This document shows positions 49,685-57,986 of a stretch of DNA of 64,000 bases, one piece after another; the stretch's first letter is position 1, and the number at the start of each line of letters is the position of its first letter. This DNA comes from Hydrogenophaga sp. (lineage in GTDB: Bacteria; Pseudomonadota; Gammaproteobacteria; Burkholderiales; Burkholderiaceae_C): NCBI GenBank assembly GCA_011391495.1, contig JAABQK010000007.1, positions 1 through 64,000 on the forward strand, in the 5' to 3' direction. The notes beneath the pieces are model-generated. The model saw nothing but the letters and a program-made list of their open reading frames with translations. It searched no databases and was not told the DNA's origin. The position numbers were made by a program, and so were the translations under genes.

Positions 49685-52127
49685 AGCCACCCCCATGAAC
49701 CGCTCCACCAACGCCCCTTTGCTCATCGGCGCCTTCCTGCTTGGCCTGTTCGCCATCGGCTGGGTGGGCGTGGGCTTTGTCGGCAGCGGCAGCTGGCTCG
49801 CCCTGGGCATGACCGTGGCCATCGCCGCGGCCTACCTGCTGGGCGCGCAGGAAATCCGCCGCTTCCGCAGCGCCAGCAACGGCCTGGCCCAGGCGCTCGC
49901 CACCATCCCGCAGCCGCTCAGCAGCCTGGCCGACTGGCTCGTCCGCGTGCCCGCGCCGCTGCAGAATGCCGTGCGCCAGCGCGTGGAAAGCGGGCGCGGC
50001 GCGCTGCCCGGCTTGGCGCTCACGCCCTACTTCATCGGCCTGCTGGTCATGCTCGGCATGCTCGGCACCTTCCTCGGCATGGTGGTCACCTTCAAGGGCG
50101 CCGTGTTCGCGCTCGAGGGCTCGGCCGACCTGGGCGCCATCCGCGGCGCGCTGGCCGCGCCCATCAAGGGCCTGGGGCTCTCGTTTGGCACCTCGGTGGC
50201 GGGGGTGGCCAGCTCGGCCATGCTGGGCCTGATGTCGGCCATCGCCCGCCGCGAGCGCATCGACGTGGTCCGCGGGCTGGAGCTGCAGACCGCTGGCGCG
50301 TTGCGCCCTTTCACCGCTGCCTTCATCGCCGCCGAGGGCCGCGACCGCACCTTCGCCGCCCTGCAGCGCCAGGCCGACGCGCTGCCCCAGGTGGTCACGC
50401 AACTGCAGGCACTGATGGACCAGGTGGAGCGCCGTCACCAGCAGCTGGATCAACAACTCACCGCCCGGCAAGACCAGTTCTACCGCGAAGCCGCCGCGGC
50501 CTACACCAGCCTCGGCCAGTCGGTCGCGCAGACGCTGAACGACAGCCTGTCGTCCAGCGCCCGCGTGGCCAGCGACAGCATCAGGCCCGTGGTGGAAAAC
50601 GCCATGGCCGCCATCGCCCAAGAATCCACCCGCCTGCACGAGCGCGTGAGCGCCGCCGTGCAGACGCAGCTGACCGGCCTGTCCACCCAGTTCGCCGCCA
50701 CCACCGGCAGCGTGATGGAAAGCTGGCAGGCCGCGCTGCAGCAGCAGGCCCGCACCAGCGAGCAACTGGTGGGCGGGCTGGGCAACGCGCTCAGCGAGTT
50801 CAACACCAGCTTCGAGGCCCGCGCCACCCGGTTGCTGGCCAACGTGCAGCAGGCCACTGCCCAGCAGCACGGTGAGCAGGCCCAGGCCGAAGCGCAGAGG
50901 CTGGCCGCGTGGACCTCTGCGCTGCAAGGCATGGCCAGCAGCCTGCAGGCCGAGTGGCAGCAGGTGGGCGCGCACAACCTCGCGCAGCAGCAGGCCGTCT
51001 GCCAGACGCTGGAGCACACTGCCAGCGCCATGCAGCACAGCGCCAGCGAGCAGGCCACGCGCAGCCTGGAGAGCGTGACCCGCCTGCTGGCGCAAAGCGA
51101 AGCGCTGGTGCAGGCCCGCACCGAGACGGAAGCGCAGTGGACACAGCAGCACGGCCAGCGCATGGACGAGCTGGCCGCCCTCTGGCGCAGCGAACTCAGT
51201 GCGCTGCGCAGCGAAGAAGCCGCGCGCGGCGAGGCCGCCGTGGAGCGCCTCACCAGCCTGCACGCCGAGCTGGCTACGCAGATGCAAACCCTGCGCGCGG
51301 AAGAAGCCAGCCGCCAGCAAGCCAGCGCCGAGCAGGCCGCCGCACTGCACACCGCCATCAGCACCCAGCTGCAGACCTTGCGCACCGAAGAAGCCACCCA
51401 CCTGCAAACCCTGCGCAGCGAAGAGGCCGCGCGCGGCCAGGCCGCGGTGCAGCGCCTGGGCGAGTTGCAGGCTGCCGTCACCCAGCATCTCGCCACGCTC
51501 GGCACCTCGCTCGAAGCGCCCATGTCGCGCCTGCTGGAAACCGCGTCCGAGGCGCCCAAGGCCGCGGCCGAAGTCATTGGCCAGCTGCGCGGCGAAATGA
51601 GCCGCCTCACCGAGCGCGACAACCTCGCTCTGCAAGAGCGCACCGAGCTGGTGAAACACATCAGCACCCTGCTGCAGAACGTGCAGCAGACCACCGGCGA
51701 GCAGCGCGCCGCCATCGAATCGCTGGTCGCGTCCGCCACCACCGTGCTCAACCAGACCGGCGCGCAGTTCGCGCAGACCCTGGGCGCGCAGGCCGGCCGG
51801 GCCGACGAGCAGACCGCGCAACTCGCCATCAGCGCCGCCGAGCTCGCTGCCCTGGGCCAGGCCTTCCAGCAGGGCGTGCAGCTGTTCAGCAGCACGAACG
51901 AAAAGCTGGTGGACGGTCTGCAGCGCGTCGAAGGCGCCATCGGCCAGCACATGGCGCGCAGCGACGAACAGCTCGCCTACTACGTGGCGCAGGCGCGCGA
52001 GGTGATCGACCTCAGCATCAGCGCCCAGCAAGGCATCGTGGAAGACATGCGCCAACTGCGCGCCAGCAAGTCCGTGGCCGCCAAAGCCGCCGCACCGGCC
52101 GCACCGGCCGCGCAGGGAGCCGCTTGA
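49674..52127 (+). CDS. MotA/TolQ-like channel protein with giant coiled-coil tail (DUF802)
   Basis: Protein of 817 residues. Four predicted helices: about 14-36, 41-58, 118-140 and 165-192. The last two match the MotA/TolQ/ExbB channel: PYFIGLLVMLGMLGTFLGM and GLGLSFGTSVAGVASSAM, keeping the two channel Thr (132 and 173) seen in TolQ. After residue 200 comes about 600 residues of Gln/Ala/Glu-rich coiled coil with internal repeats (511-608). ZorA and other long-tailed stators have the same plan. A second ATG at 49695 is possible. It overlaps both neighbours and forms a unit with the MotB-like gene. Confidence 0.85.
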   Translation: MSPEATPMNRSTNAPLLIGAFLLGLFAIGWVGVGFVGSGSWLALGMTVAIAAAYLLGAQEIRRFRSASNGLAQALATIPQPLSSLADWLVRVPAPLQNAVRQRVESGRGALPGLALTPYFIGLLVMLGMLGTFLGMVVTFKGAVFALEGSADLGAIRGALAAPIKGLGLSFGTSVAGVASSAMLGLMSAIARRERIDVVRGLELQTAGALRPFTAAFIAAEGRDRTFAALQRQADALPQVVTQLQALMDQVERRHQQLDQQLTARQDQFYREAAAAYTSLGQSVAQTLNDSLSSSARVASDSIRPVVENAMAAIAQESTRLHERVSAAVQTQLTGLSTQFAATTGSVMESWQAALQQQARTSEQLVGGLGNALSEFNTSFEARATRLLANVQQATAQQHGEQAQAEAQRLAAWTSALQGMASSLQAEWQQVGAHNLAQQQAVCQTLEHTASAMQHSASEQATRSLESVTRLLAQSEALVQARTETEAQWTQQHGQRMDELAALWRSELSALRSEEAARGEAAVERLTSLHAELATQMQTLRAEEASRQQASAEQAAALHTAISTQLQTLRTEEATHLQTLRSEEAARGQAAVQRLGELQAAVTQHLATLGTSLEAPMSRLLETASEAPKAAAEVIGQLRGEMSRLTERDNLALQERTELVKHISTLLQNVQQTTGEQRAAIESLVASATTVLNQTGAQFAQTLGAQAGRADEQTAQLAISAAELAALGQAFQQGVQLFSSTNEKLVDGLQRVEGAIGQHMARSDEQLAYYVAQAREVIDLSISAQQGIVEDMRQLRASKSVAAKAAAPAAPAAQGAA
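51204..51497 (+). repeat. 87-base (29-residue) tandem repeats in the coiled-coil tail
   Basis: Three 87-base units start at 51204, 51291 and 51411, each encoding 29 residues opening LR-x-EEA and closing with T. A 33-base mini-unit (LRTEEATHLQT, 51378-51410) sits between the second and third. 29 equals 11+11+7, fitting hendecad/heptad coiled-coil phasing, and the mini-unit is one hendecad. I recall the DUF802 family being described as repeated. Confidence 0.85.
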
Positions 52128-52831
52128 TGGGCAGCAGCATGGACGACACCGCCATCGACGATGGCCTGAGTGAGACCGCGCCCGTCTGGGCCGTGTTCGG
52201 CGACCTCATGTCCGGCGTGGTCGGCGCGTTCGTGCTCATCCTCATCGGCGTGCTGCTGGTGCAGATGGACCTGGTCAACAGCCTGCAGTCCGAGATCGCC
52301 AAACGCCAGCAGGAAGAAGCCCGCCGCATGGCGCTGGAAAAAGCGCTCGCCATCCCGCTGCAGAGCGGCCGCGTCACGCTCAACAACGGCCGCATCGGCA
52401 TCAGCGGCAGTGTGCTGTTCGACTTCAATTCCGACGAACTGCGCCCCGAAGGCCAGCAGCTGCTCAAGAGCCTGGTGCCGCCGCTGGAGGTGTACCTCGG
52501 CGAGCGCGACGAGATGCTCATGGTGAGCGGCTTCACCGACGACAAGACCATCGTCCCAGGCCCCAACCAGCGCTTCGAGGACAACCTGGAGCTTTCGGCC
52601 CAGCGCGCGCTCACCGTGACGCGCACCCTCGTCAAGGAAGGCATGCCGCGCCAGCGCGTGTTCAGCGCCGCCTTCGGCGCCGAGCAGCCCGTGGCCAGCA
52701 ACGCCGACGAAAAAGGCCGCGCCCTGAACCGCCGCGTGGAAATGGCGCCCGTGCCCCGCGCCGCGCCCACGCCCAGCACCGCCGCGCCGGCACAGCCCGC
52801 AACGGCAACGCCCGCCACGGCCAAGCCATGA
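52127..52831 (+). CDS. MotB/OmpA-like stator partner protein
   Basis: Inner-membrane protein of 234 residues. A short cytoplasmic N-terminus precedes one helix (about 20-45) starting VWAVFGDLMSGVVGAF. Asp26 in FGDLM occupies the place of the ion-binding Asp of MotB (D32 in E. coli). Then a charged coil and an OmpA-like peptidoglycan-binding domain (about 85-205): VLFDFNSDELRPEGQQLL, VSGFTDD, NLELSAQRALTVTRTL and GRALNRRVEM. The C-terminus is Ala/Pro/Thr-rich. The ATG overlaps the stop of the channel gene (TGATG). Confidence 0.88.
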   Translation: MGSSMDDTAIDDGLSETAPVWAVFGDLMSGVVGAFVLILIGVLLVQMDLVNSLQSEIAKRQQEEARRMALEKALAIPLQSGRVTLNNGRIGISGSVLFDFNSDELRPEGQQLLKSLVPPLEVYLGERDEMLMVSGFTDDKTIVPGPNQRFEDNLELSAQRALTVTRTLVKEGMPRQRVFSAAFGAEQPVASNADEKGRALNRRVEMAPVPRAAPTPSTAAPAQPATATPATAKP

Positions 52832-53298
52832 GCAACACGCCCACCCGCCCGGGCCCGGCAGCAGCCAGCAGGACTGCGCCGCAGCCAGCGTGCTCGCCCC
52901 TGGCCGAGCTCAACGCCCACATCGCCCAGGTCAGCCTGGCCGCGCGCGGGCAGGGCGCTGCGGGTGGCGGTGGTGGATCAAACCAAGGGGCAGGCCAGTG
53001 GCCCGACCTGCGCAGCGCCCAGCGCTTCCGCGAAACCTGGGAACGCCTGGGCGCCGAAGAGGCCGTGGTGCAGGCCACGCACCGTGCCCCCGAAAACGCC
53101 GGCCCGCTCAACTCCCACATGCTCGTGCTGCGCACGCTCGGCCTCATGCGCGAGCTTTCACCGCACTACCTGCGGCGCTTCCTTTCGCACACCGAAACCC
53201 TGCTCTGGCTGGAGCAGGCCCAGGGGCAGCTCAAGCAGGCTGTAGCGGGCAAGGGTGGAGTCGCCAAAACGGTGAAGGCAGCGCGTCAGAAGAAGTGA
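52828..53298 (+). CDS. DUF2894 family protein, last gene of motor-like cluster
   Basis: Soluble protein of 156 residues overlapping the MotB-like gene as ATGA. The N-terminus is Pro/Ala-rich; the core is SPLAELNAHIAQVSLAARGQ, then FRETWERLGAEEAVVQATHR, and the conserved-looking NSHMLVLRTLGLMRELSPHY followed by LRRFLSHTETLLWLEQAQ. The C-terminus is Lys-rich. I recall DUF2894 as a companion of DUF802 proteins in Burkholderiales. No signal peptide, membrane helix or enzymatic motif is visible, so it is probably a cytosolic partner of the tail. Confidence 0.8.
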   Translation: MSNTPTRPGPAAASRTAPQPACSPLAELNAHIAQVSLAARGQGAAGGGGGSNQGAGQWPDLRSAQRFRETWERLGAEEAVVQATHRAPENAGPLNSHMLVLRTLGLMRELSPHYLRRFLSHTETLLWLEQAQGQLKQAVAGKGGVAKTVKAARQKK

Positions 53299-53511
53299 CG
53301 AGAAGCCTGAGCTGGCGGAGCGTCATGTGGCGCCATGAACGACTGAGTCCGGCCAGGAACTGCCGGTGAGGTCACCGAAACGGTGGTGCACTTCAGGCTG
53401 GGTACGGACACTCAGATTCGAAGGCTGTGCTTTCGCGAGGCGCCAAAGCTGCCTTTCATTGCCGCAAACTGATTAGCGGGTTTCTGGTGACAGCCGCCAC
53501 TCGCTTCGCCG

Positions 53512-53964
53512 TCAACGCTGGAGCGGCCGCTCAGGTGGCGGCTCGTTGGTTGCCAGCCAGTAAACGCCCAGACGGGCCACGGTCTCGGCAAAGTCCGCGA
53601 AGTCCACCGGCTTCTGCACAAAGCTGTTGCAGCCGTTTTCGTAACTCTTCAGGCGATCCTTCTGCTCGTCCGACGACGTCAGGATCACCACAGGCAGCAG
53701 CTCGGTTCTGGCATCGGCGCGAAGGCGTTCGAGCACCTCCAGTCCCGACAGCCGCGGCAGGCTGATGTCCAGCAGCACCACGGTGGGCAGGTCGGGGCCG
53801 TCGCGGTCGGCGAACTCACCGGCCCGGAACAGGTAGTCCAGCGCTTGCTGGCCGTCGCGCGCCACGTCGATGCGGTTGGCGAGGTTGGCCTTTTTCAGAG
53901 CGCGCAACGTGAGCATCTCGTCTTGCGGGTTGTCTTCGACGAGCAGGATGGTCTTGATGTTCAT
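53512..53964 (-). CDS. Stand-alone receiver-domain response regulator (Rcp1-like)
   Basis: Single receiver domain of 150 residues without an output domain. It has the acidic pocket in LLVEDNPQDE, the phospho-acceptor Asp in VVLLDISLPRLSG, the Thr/Ser in VILTSSDEQ and the Lys in FVQKPVDF. The extra loop (DYLFRAGEFADRDGPDLP) is typical of Rcp1-like regulators that pair with phytochrome-type or multi-PAS kinases. Its start overlaps the stop of the kinase gene (ATGA), so they are translated together. Output must come through another protein. Confidence 0.9.
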   Translation of the reverse strand: MNIKTILLVEDNPQDEMLTLRALKKANLANRIDVARDGQQALDYLFRAGEFADRDGPDLPTVVLLDISLPRLSGLEVLERLRADARTELLPVVILTSSDEQKDRLKSYENGCNSFVQKPVDFADFAETVARLGVYWLATNEPPPERPLQR

Positions 53965-56738
53965 GTCGTTGATTCCTTTTCCCGTTGACCAGCCCTGGCC
54001 GGTAATACAACCGAAAACGTGGCGCCCTGGCCGGGCACGCCGTGCGCGCTGATCTGGCCACCGTGGCGTTGCACGATGCGTTGCACCGTGGCCAGACCGA
54101 TACCGATACCGGGAAACTCGTCCTGACGGTGCAGGCGCTGAAAGGCCTTGAACAGGCGCGCCGCATGGGCCATGTCGAAGCCGGCGCCATTGTCAGAGAC
54201 ACAGAAGCCGGACCGTCCGTCGACCTCGCAGGCATGCACCCGGATCTTGGGCTGCGCCGTGGCGCCTGTGTATTTCCAGGCGTTGTCGAGCAGGTTGTCC
54301 AGCACGCTGGAGATCATGCGCTCGTCAGCCTGCACCGCCAGGTCTGGTTCGACCTCGACCGCCACCCGACGTGACGGCTCTGCCGCTGCCAGTTCGGCCA
54401 GATGCTTTTGTGCCAGCGCCGACACGTCGATACGGTCCATCCGCAGATCGCCACGCGTGCTGCGCGAGAGCGTCAGCAAGCCCTCGACCAGATCACTCAT
54501 CTTGCGACCGGCCAGGACAATCTGATCGAGATAGGTCTTGGCCTCCAGGGGCAAGGCGTCGCCGTGGTCTTCCTGCAGCGCATGGGCGAAGCCGCTCATC
54601 GCGCGAAGAGGTGCGCGGAGGTCGTGCGAAACAGCGTAAGCAAAGCTGTCCAGTTCCTGGATCGCTGCCGTGAGCTCGGCGGTGCGTTCATCGACCCGGG
54701 CCTCGAGGGTGGCATTGAGTTCCCGCAAGGCGGCTTCGGCCGCCTTGATGGCGTCGATGTCGGTGTGGGTGCCCATCATGCGCAGCGGGCGACCATCAGC
54801 GGCGCGTTCCTGAATCCTACCCAACGAGAGGATCCACTTCCAGCCACCGTCGCGCTTGCGCTGGCGGAACTCGACCCGGTATTCCGACAGGCGGCCGGCC
54901 ACGTAGTCTTCATAGGCCCGATACACCGCAGCCTGGTCGTCCGGGTGCATGCGATCGTGCCACGCCGCGTTGGTCTCCTGAAAAGTGGCCGGGTTGTATC
55001 CAAGCATGGTGGCGTACTCCGGGCTCACCATGGCATCGCCCGTGGTCAGGTCCAGGTCGTACAGGCCCTGGCTGGCGGCGGTCAGGGCCAGGCGCAGTTG
55101 CTCCTCGCTCTCGCGCAGCGCCAGCTCGGCCGCACGGCTGGCGCGTATGTCGCGCATGATGGTGGAGAGGAACAGCAGCTTGCCCTGCGGGTCCTTGTGG
55201 CTGAGGATGACTTGCGAAACCGGGATTTCTTCCCCGTCCGGTCCGAGAACCGCCGTCTCCCCGAACCAACGGCCTTCCAGGATCGCCGTCTGCAGACCTG
55301 CGGCCAGGATGATGTCCGTTGCCCACTGCGGATGCACATTCGCGATCACTTGGGGCAGGGATCCTGCCGGTCCAATTCCCAACAATGCGCGCCCCGGTCC
55401 ATTCAGGTAGATCAGGCGTCCTTCGGGATCTGCCATGCTGACGATGTCGCTGGTGGCCTCCAGGATGGAGGCCAGTCGCTGGCGCTCCTGCTCGCCCTGC
55501 ACGCGCTCGGTGATGTCGCGATCGACCCCCTGGAAACCCTGCAACTCGCCCTGGGCATCCAGGACCGGCGTGGCGTTGGATTCCAGCACCCGGTAAGTGC
55601 CGTCCTTGTGGCGCCAGCGGATGACGACGTTTCGCCAGCCGGTCCGATGCGATCGGGCCGCGCTCAGGGTGGCACCAAACAACGCAAGGTCATCGGGGTG
55701 CACCAGGGTCCTGGGATCGAGCGCAAGAAAGTCTTCGGTCCGGTAACCCAGGATCGCGGCGGTACCGGGGTTGCTGTAAGTGTGGCGGCCATTCAGATCG
55801 AGCGCCCAGATCCAGTCGACCGAGTTTTCAGCCAGGTTGCGGAACCGTTGCTCGCTGTCGCGCAGGGCGAGCGTCTGCCGCGCCACTTCGCGCCGCAGCA
55901 GGGTCAGAAAACCCAGCGCCAGCGCCAGCAACCCCAGCGCACCCGCCAGGCCCCACCAGAAAGCGGTCGGCACGCGGGGTTGCGTGGCTTGCTGGCCCCA
56001 GCGCGCCAGCGTCTGGAAGTAGACCGACCCCGTGTCGGCCTGCCAGGCGTCGAGCCGGGCGTCGATGGCGGCCAGCAGGTCGGTGTTGCGGCCCTTGTCA
56101 GTGGCAAAGTACAGCTTACTGGGCAGGAACACCAGACTGGTGGCCGAAAGTCCATGGCGGCTGGCGGCGCCGTCACCGGAGTAGCGGTTCGCGGCCACCG
56201 CATCCGCTTCACCAGCGGCCACCATGCCGAACGCTTCATCGAAGGACTTCACCGGCACCAGCTCGGCGTGCAGCGCGAAGCTGTTCAACAGGCCTGCCAG
56301 ATGCTCCTGCTGGACCGAGCCCTCAAGGACAACCACGCGCTTGCCCTCCAGGTCAAGGACCGACTGCAGCGTCACGCCCGGGCGGCGATACAACTGCGAC
56401 CAGCTGGGAATCGCGGGTACCCGGTGGAAGTCAAAGCGCTCTGCTCGGGATTCGTTGTAGGCGACGTCTGGCATCAGGTCGATATCGCCGTCCTCCAGCA
56501 GCCGCAGGCAGCGCTCCCATTCGCAAGGCACCGGTTCCAACGTCCACTCCTCGAGCCGGGCCACTTCGCGCAGCATGTCGCCGAGAATGCCACTGGGCTG
56601 TCCTTCCGGCCCGGCCAGCAGCTTGGGCGGGTTCTCGTAGACACCCACCCGGACCATGCGCGGCGCGGCCTGCACGGCACTGGTCGCCAGCATTGCGAGG
56701 AGAAACGTGGCCGTCAGACATTGGGCACTCAGGTGCAT
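53961..56738 (-). CDS. Periplasmic-sensing multi-PAS sensor histidine kinase
   Basis: Kinase of 925 residues. Signal peptide (1-25), a periplasmic SBP_bac_3-type solute-binding domain (about 27-245, VRVGVYENPPKLLAGPEGQP), one membrane helix (about 262-284), three PAS/PAC domains (about 300-670), then HisKA with the phospho-acceptor in AYAVSHDLRAPLRAMSGF and an ATPase domain with NLLDNAWKYTG, DNGAGFD and GIGIGLATV. The binding domain suggests direct sensing of an amino acid or other small solute. The partner is the receiver at 53512-53964. Unlike BvgS/EvgS kinases it has no attached receiver or HPt domain. Confidence 0.92.
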   Translation of the reverse strand: MHLSAQCLTATFLLAMLATSAVQAAPRMVRVGVYENPPKLLAGPEGQPSGILGDMLREVARLEEWTLEPVPCEWERCLRLLEDGDIDLMPDVAYNESRAERFDFHRVPAIPSWSQLYRRPGVTLQSVLDLEGKRVVVLEGSVQQEHLAGLLNSFALHAELVPVKSFDEAFGMVAAGEADAVAANRYSGDGAASRHGLSATSLVFLPSKLYFATDKGRNTDLLAAIDARLDAWQADTGSVYFQTLARWGQQATQPRVPTAFWWGLAGALGLLALALGFLTLLRREVARQTLALRDSEQRFRNLAENSVDWIWALDLNGRHTYSNPGTAAILGYRTEDFLALDPRTLVHPDDLALFGATLSAARSHRTGWRNVVIRWRHKDGTYRVLESNATPVLDAQGELQGFQGVDRDITERVQGEQERQRLASILEATSDIVSMADPEGRLIYLNGPGRALLGIGPAGSLPQVIANVHPQWATDIILAAGLQTAILEGRWFGETAVLGPDGEEIPVSQVILSHKDPQGKLLFLSTIMRDIRASRAAELALRESEEQLRLALTAASQGLYDLDLTTGDAMVSPEYATMLGYNPATFQETNAAWHDRMHPDDQAAVYRAYEDYVAGRLSEYRVEFRQRKRDGGWKWILSLGRIQERAADGRPLRMMGTHTDIDAIKAAEAALRELNATLEARVDERTAELTAAIQELDSFAYAVSHDLRAPLRAMSGFAHALQEDHGDALPLEAKTYLDQIVLAGRKMSDLVEGLLTLSRSTRGDLRMDRIDVSALAQKHLAELAAAEPSRRVAVEVEPDLAVQADERMISSVLDNLLDNAWKYTGATAQPKIRVHACEVDGRSGFCVSDNGAGFDMAHAARLFKAFQRLHRQDEFPGIGIGLATVQRIVQRHGGQISAHGVPGQGATFSVVLPARAGQREKESTT

Positions 56739-57259
56739 GCGGTTGCCTCTCAGGTACTCGCTTGCGAAGGTATCAGGTCATTGAACAAACTGTTGGCACC
56801 ATATTACGCTGCCATCGCAGTACACCAGCCATCGGCTGTGAGTTGGTGACCGGCCACAAAGGGTCGGTCACCTCGACTCCAGGCAATGGGGATGCAGTCG
56901 ATGGCGCAACGCGGCACCATTCTGGCCCAGGAAGCCCTATGACCGCCCTCGTACAGCTGCCTTTCGTACCAGCGGCGGTCGCCGTACCCAGCCGCCGCTT
57001 TGTTGCTGTCAGCCTGATTACGCTTGGCAAAACCCGCCGTCAGCCATCGCTGCAGAACGGTCCCACAACCACGCACAGCGAACGGCTTCAACGGGTCGAA
57101 ATCCGCCGGTTGAGGACCATCAGCCACTGACGCTCAAGCATTCATACGCGAGACCTCTCCTCGATGGCCTCTCGGGGTATGCATTGGCAGGCCAACACGG
57201 GGACAGGGCCATTCAACGCTGTATACAACCCGCGTCGCCAAAGGCACTACCCTTTGCCC
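56739..57259. other. Structured non-coding stretch
   Basis: No convincing gene in 521 bases. Two perfect inverted repeats are present: GGTGACCG/CGGTCACC (56845-56872, 12-base loop) and AGCGGCGG/CCGCCGCT (56971-56999, 13-base loop). It could be a dispersed repeat or a decayed gene. A TATACA at 57222 with GGGACA 16 bases upstream may be the promoter of the SOUL gene. Confidence 0.45.
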
Positions 57260-57907
57260 ATGACCCACCCGCTTCAAAATCAGACTGTCCTGGCCATCTT
57301 CCTGCGGCCCCTGCTCTGGATCGGACTCATTGCCATGCCTCTCACCAGCCACGCCATCGAAGAACCCGCATACGACGTGCTGCGTGCGTTCGGCAACGTG
57401 GAGCTGCGCCAGTACGCGCCCTATGTCGTGGCCGAGGTGGTGATCGACGGCGCTGTGGAGGATGCGGGCAACGCGGCTTTTCCCATCCTGGCGGGCTATA
57501 TCTTTGGCAAGAACAAGGGCGAGAAGACCTTCGACATGACCGCGCCCGTGACGCAGACCGCCGCGCCGGTGAAGATGGCGATGACGGCGCCGGTGACCCA
57601 GGCCACGGTGCCGGGCGGTGGCCAGTTGATCCAGTTCGTGCTGCCCAGGGGCGTGACGCTGGAAACCGCCCCCGAGCCGCTGGACCCGCGCGTGCAGTTG
57701 CGGCTCGTGCCGGCCAGCCAGTGGGCGGCGATCCGGTATTCGGGCACCTGGTCGCAGGCCAATTACGACGAGCACCTGGCGCTGCTGCGGGCAGCCCTGG
57801 CCAAGGCCGGTGTGGCCACGCAGGGCGAGCCGGTGCTGGCGCGCTACAACGCGCCGTTCACGCCCTGGTTCCTGCGGCGCAACGAGATCTGGCTGGCGCT
57901 GCGCTGA
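57260..57907 (+). CDS. SOUL-family haem-binding protein, exported
   Basis: Protein of 215 residues of the SOUL/HBP family. The N-terminal hydrophobic segment (LAIFLRPLLWIGLIAMPLTS) is a probable signal peptide or anchor. The SOUL core is complete: EEPAYDVLRAFGNVELRQYA, KTFDMTAPVTQT, MTAPVTQ, and the C-terminal NAPFTPWFLRRNEIWLAL. Family members bind haem or other tetrapyrroles, and the bacterial role is unclear. The start at 57260 gives the leader sequence; an upstream extension has no family similarity. It converges on a glutathione transferase gene. Confidence 0.9.
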   Translation: MTHPLQNQTVLAIFLRPLLWIGLIAMPLTSHAIEEPAYDVLRAFGNVELRQYAPYVVAEVVIDGAVEDAGNAAFPILAGYIFGKNKGEKTFDMTAPVTQTAAPVKMAMTAPVTQATVPGGGQLIQFVLPRGVTLETAPEPLDPRVQLRLVPASQWAAIRYSGTWSQANYDEHLALLRAALAKAGVATQGEPVLARYNAPFTPWFLRRNEIWLALR

Positions 57908-57986
57908 CCGGGCGCTGGGTGGGGCTTGCTTTGCGTCGCCTGGTGGTGCAACACCGCCAGCGGTGGTGGCAGCGTTCTGGCCCGCC

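Noticed and set aside
49590-52055. Long minus-strand open frame opposite the coiled-coil tail gene
   Set aside because: The repetitive Gly/Ala/His-rich translation mirrors the repeats of the real gene on the + strand. The overlapping starts and stops support the + strand genes only.
48956-53298. Calling the motor-like cluster a Zorya defence system
   Set aside because: The ZorA/ZorB-like plan is there, but no ZorC, no ZorD helicase and no ZorE nuclease is found. The companions are DUF3348 and DUF2894, so it can only be called Zorya-like in architecture.
48956-53298. Flagellar MotAB or Tol/Ton stator
   Set aside because: No flagellar, tolA, tolB, pal or tonB genes are nearby. The 600-residue tail is absent from MotA, TolQ and ExbB.
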